From assembly GCF_001684965.1 (NCBI RefSeq), contig NZ_MAYG01000001.1:806001-870000 (forward strand): a stretch of 64,000 bases of DNA, in the 5' to 3' direction. This document shows, piece after piece, positions 62,390 to 64,000 of the stretch. Positions within the stretch are counted from its first letter, which is position 1. Each line of letters begins with the position of its first letter. Both the position numbers and the translations under genes were made by a program. The stretch is from Chryseobacterium arthrosphaerae (GTDB taxonomy: Bacteria > Bacteroidota > Bacteroidia > Flavobacteriales > Weeksellaceae). The notes below the pieces were generated by a model, which saw only the letters and a list, made by a program, of their open reading frames with translations, ran no database searches and was not told the origin of the DNA.

Positions 62390-63475
62390 ATGGAAAATTT
62401 TATAGTATCTGCAAGAAAATATCGTCCTCAGGAGTTTGATACGGTTGTAGGACAATCCCATATTACGGATACTTTAGAACATGCAATTGAAGAAAGCCAG
62501 TTAGCTCAGGCATTGCTTTTTTGCGGACCTCGTGGTGTGGGTAAAACTACTTGTGCCAGAATCCTGGCAAGAAAGATCAATGAAAAAGATGGCTCGGTTT
62601 CAGAAGACGGCTTTGCTTACAATATCTATGAGCTGGATGCTGCATCCAATAACTCTGTAGATGATATCAGGGAACTGATAGACCAGGTACGCTTTGCCCC
62701 TCAGGTTGGTAAATACAAGGTATATATCATAGACGAGGTGCATATGTTGTCTTCTGCCGCTTTCAATGCATTCCTTAAGACGCTTGAGGAACCGCCGGCT
62801 CATGCCATCTTCATTCTGGCAACTACGGAAAAGCATAAAATCATTCCTACGATTTTATCCCGATGCCAGATCTACGATTTTAAAAGAATCGTCATTGAAG
62901 ACATCCAGGCACATCTTAGAAATATTGCCCAGAAAGAAAACATCCAGTACGAAGATGATGCATTGTACCTGATCGCCCAAAAGGCAGACGGGGCATTAAG
63001 AGATGCACTTTCCATTTTCGACAGGCTTTCTACATTTTCCCAAAAAAATATCACCCTGGCAAAAGCTGCCGAAGTTCTGAATATTCTGGATTATGACCAA
63101 TATCTGAATATTGTGGACCTTGCCAAGGAAAATAAAATTCCTGAAGTGCTTTCCGCTTTTAATGATATTGTCAAGAAAGGATTTGATCCTCATATATTCA
63201 TTGCCGGATTGGGAAATCATTTCAGAGATCTGATGATGGCACAGAATACCTCTACCATTGATCTGATCGAAGTGGGGGAGAAGACCAAATCCAGATTTGT
63301 GGAGCAGGGGCAGAAATGGGCCGCCCAACAGCTGATCGATGGTATTGAGATCTGCAACCATGCAGACATTAATTATAAAAACTCAAAAAATCCAAGACTT
63401 ACGGTTGAAATTGCACTGATGCAGCTGGCTTCCCTGACAGCTAATTCAGGTGATACTAAAAAAAAAAGTTCCTGA
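62390..63475 (+). CDS. dnaX: DNA polymerase III gamma/tau subunit, gamma-like product
   Basis: 361 residues to a TGA at 63473. The clamp-loader ATPase has Walker A GPRGVGKTT at 46-54, YELDAASNNSVDDIRELID, Walker B VYIIDEVHML and the sensor LSRCQIYDF. Between Walker A and DAASNN there are no zinc-finger cysteines (only CAR), unlike E. coli. The frame ends just after a run of ten A bases, and the -1 frame stays open through the tau C-terminal part. So this frame would make gamma, and tau would need a slip. Confidence 0.95.
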   Translation: MENFIVSARKYRPQEFDTVVGQSHITDTLEHAIEESQLAQALLFCGPRGVGKTTCARILARKINEKDGSVSEDGFAYNIYELDAASNNSVDDIRELIDQVRFAPQVGKYKVYIIDEVHMLSSAAFNAFLKTLEEPPAHAIFILATTEKHKIIPTILSRCQIYDFKRIVIEDIQAHLRNIAQKENIQYEDDALYLIAQKADGALRDALSIFDRLSTFSQKNITLAKAAEVLNILDYDQYLNIVDLAKENKIPEVLSAFNDIVKKGFDPHIFIAGLGNHFRDLMMAQNTSTIDLIEVGEKTKSRFVEQGQKWAAQQLIDGIEICNHADINYKNSKNPRLTVEIALMQLASLTANSGDTKKKSS

Positions 63476-63509
63476 TACTGGCTCCGTTTCTCAGTGAGAA
63501 GCAGGAACT
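63458..63509 (+). promoter_or_regulatory. Slippery A10 tract and downstream hairpin of dnaX
   Basis: A 10-base A run (63458-63467) ends the gamma frame. AGTTCCTG (63467-63474) pairs with CAGGAACT (63502-63509), with an inner TTCTC/GAGAA stem (63488-63500). The in-frame TGA at 63473 lies inside the stem. This is the layout of known dnaX recoding sites: A AAA AAG plus hairpin in E. coli, A9 transcriptional slippage in Thermus. Confidence 0.75.
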
Positions 63510-64000
63510 GAAAATGCCTGAAAAAGTTCAGGAGAAAAAAGAAGAGGTTAAGGCAGAACAGCCTGCTGCCCTTGAAAAAGTGCAGGAAACTTCAGTAACG
63601 AAAACAAACAAGCCATTATCAAGACCGGGAATTTCTTCCGGTTTCAGCATCAATTCTTTTCTGACGAAGGAAGAAAAGGTAGAAACAGCAGAAAATATCG
63701 CTGTGAAAGCCGAAAACCTGCCCCAGAACCATTTTACAGATACAGATCTGCAGATGGAATGGAAAATCATGCTCAAACAGCTGCAGGTAAAAAACAATTT
63801 TGTTTTCAATGCGGTAAAAACCTTCAAACTGGTAAAAGCAGACGAACATAAGATCAGGGTTTTATTCCCTTCCGACTCTGCAAAAGTGGAATTTGACAAA
63901 ATAAGCGGAGAATTTTTCAATCATTTCAGAACAAAAGTTCAGAACCACAGTATTGAGATAGAATACGAGAGAGACGTTGAAAATCTGAAGATTGAGGTTG
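63466..64000 (+). CDS. dnaX: tau-specific C-terminal part of dnaX in the -1 frame (cut by window end)
   Basis: From AAG at 63466 the -1 frame is open to the end of the window and reads KFLILAPFLSEKQELK, then a Glu/Lys-rich linker and a C-terminal domain (TDTDLQMEWKIMLKQLQVKN, FNAVKTFKLVKADEHKIRVL). The second half fits the polymerase-binding part of tau. It has no good own start codon before the linker, so it is probably reached by -1 recoding from the gamma frame. Confidence 0.75.

Overview
The window looks like chromosomal DNA of a flavobacterium, most likely Chryseobacterium or a close relative (Weeksellaceae, Bacteroidota). The signs are AT-rich DNA, ribosome binding sites without a strong Shine-Dalgarno, many promoters of the Bacteroidota form TTG-N17..21-TAnnTTTG, lipoproteins with short lipoboxes, surface proteins beginning with a QVGINT motif, many AraC and Crp/Fnr regulators, a YdeP-type formate dehydrogenase-like enzyme, and a dnaX without the usual zinc module. 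The genus is an inference. About 60 genes can be supported, with one tRNA and one riboswitch. No phage, insertion sequence or CRISPR array was seen.

Layout. 0-20 kb holds small stress and housekeeping genes: two Crp/Fnr- or AraC-linked modules, NTF2-like proteins, a methyltransferase, TPR proteins, DinB, an S41 peptidase, an HExxH protein, GNAT enzymes and a membrane TPR-HTH regulator, ending with tRNA-Ser(UGA). 20-27 kb holds a class II cyclic-nucleotide phosphodiesterase, an intradiol dioxygenase-like lipoprotein, LytTR and Lrp regulators, and metE behind a cobalamin riboswitch. It also carries REP-like and hairpin repeats. 28-42 kb is a molybdenum cofactor region. A plus-strand block (TauE-like permease, moaD, moaE, fdhD, a small companion, a YdeP/FdhF-like oxidoreductase, a small exported Moco-fold protein, a bestrophin, DUF488, DUF2945) converges on a minus-strand block (moaA, moeA, moaC, mobA, moeB-rhodanese). 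They meet at a 1-kb tandem repeat made of the 3' end of the DUF2945 gene plus a structured element. 42-59 kb holds AraC regulators, PhzF, DoxX, a serine hydrolase, an MFS pump, and a large propeller-type histidine kinase with its response regulator. 59-64 kb holds a possible small RNA unit, an AraC-like HTH protein, a PLP-dependent acyl-CoA:amino-acid condensing enzyme cotranscribed with a TetR regulator, and dnaX.

How the genes work together. The Moco block can build, mature and insert the cofactor: MoaA and MoaC make cPMP, MoaD/MoaE with MoeB make molybdopterin, MoeA inserts Mo, MobA attaches GMP, and FdhD sulfurates. The client is the YdeP-like enzyme. No modABC molybdate transporter is in the window.

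The most unusual signals are: (1) dnaX is interrupted at a run of ten A residues followed by a hairpin, and the reading frame continues in the -1 frame, which fits programmed frameshifting or transcriptional slippage giving gamma and tau; (2) the ~260-bp tandem repeats carry extra copies of a gene's 3' end; (3) three dyad-type operators lie about 40 bp before predicted start sites, two of them directly after a Crp/Fnr gene; (4) a compact promoter-terminator unit at 59.4 kb has no sizeable ORF.
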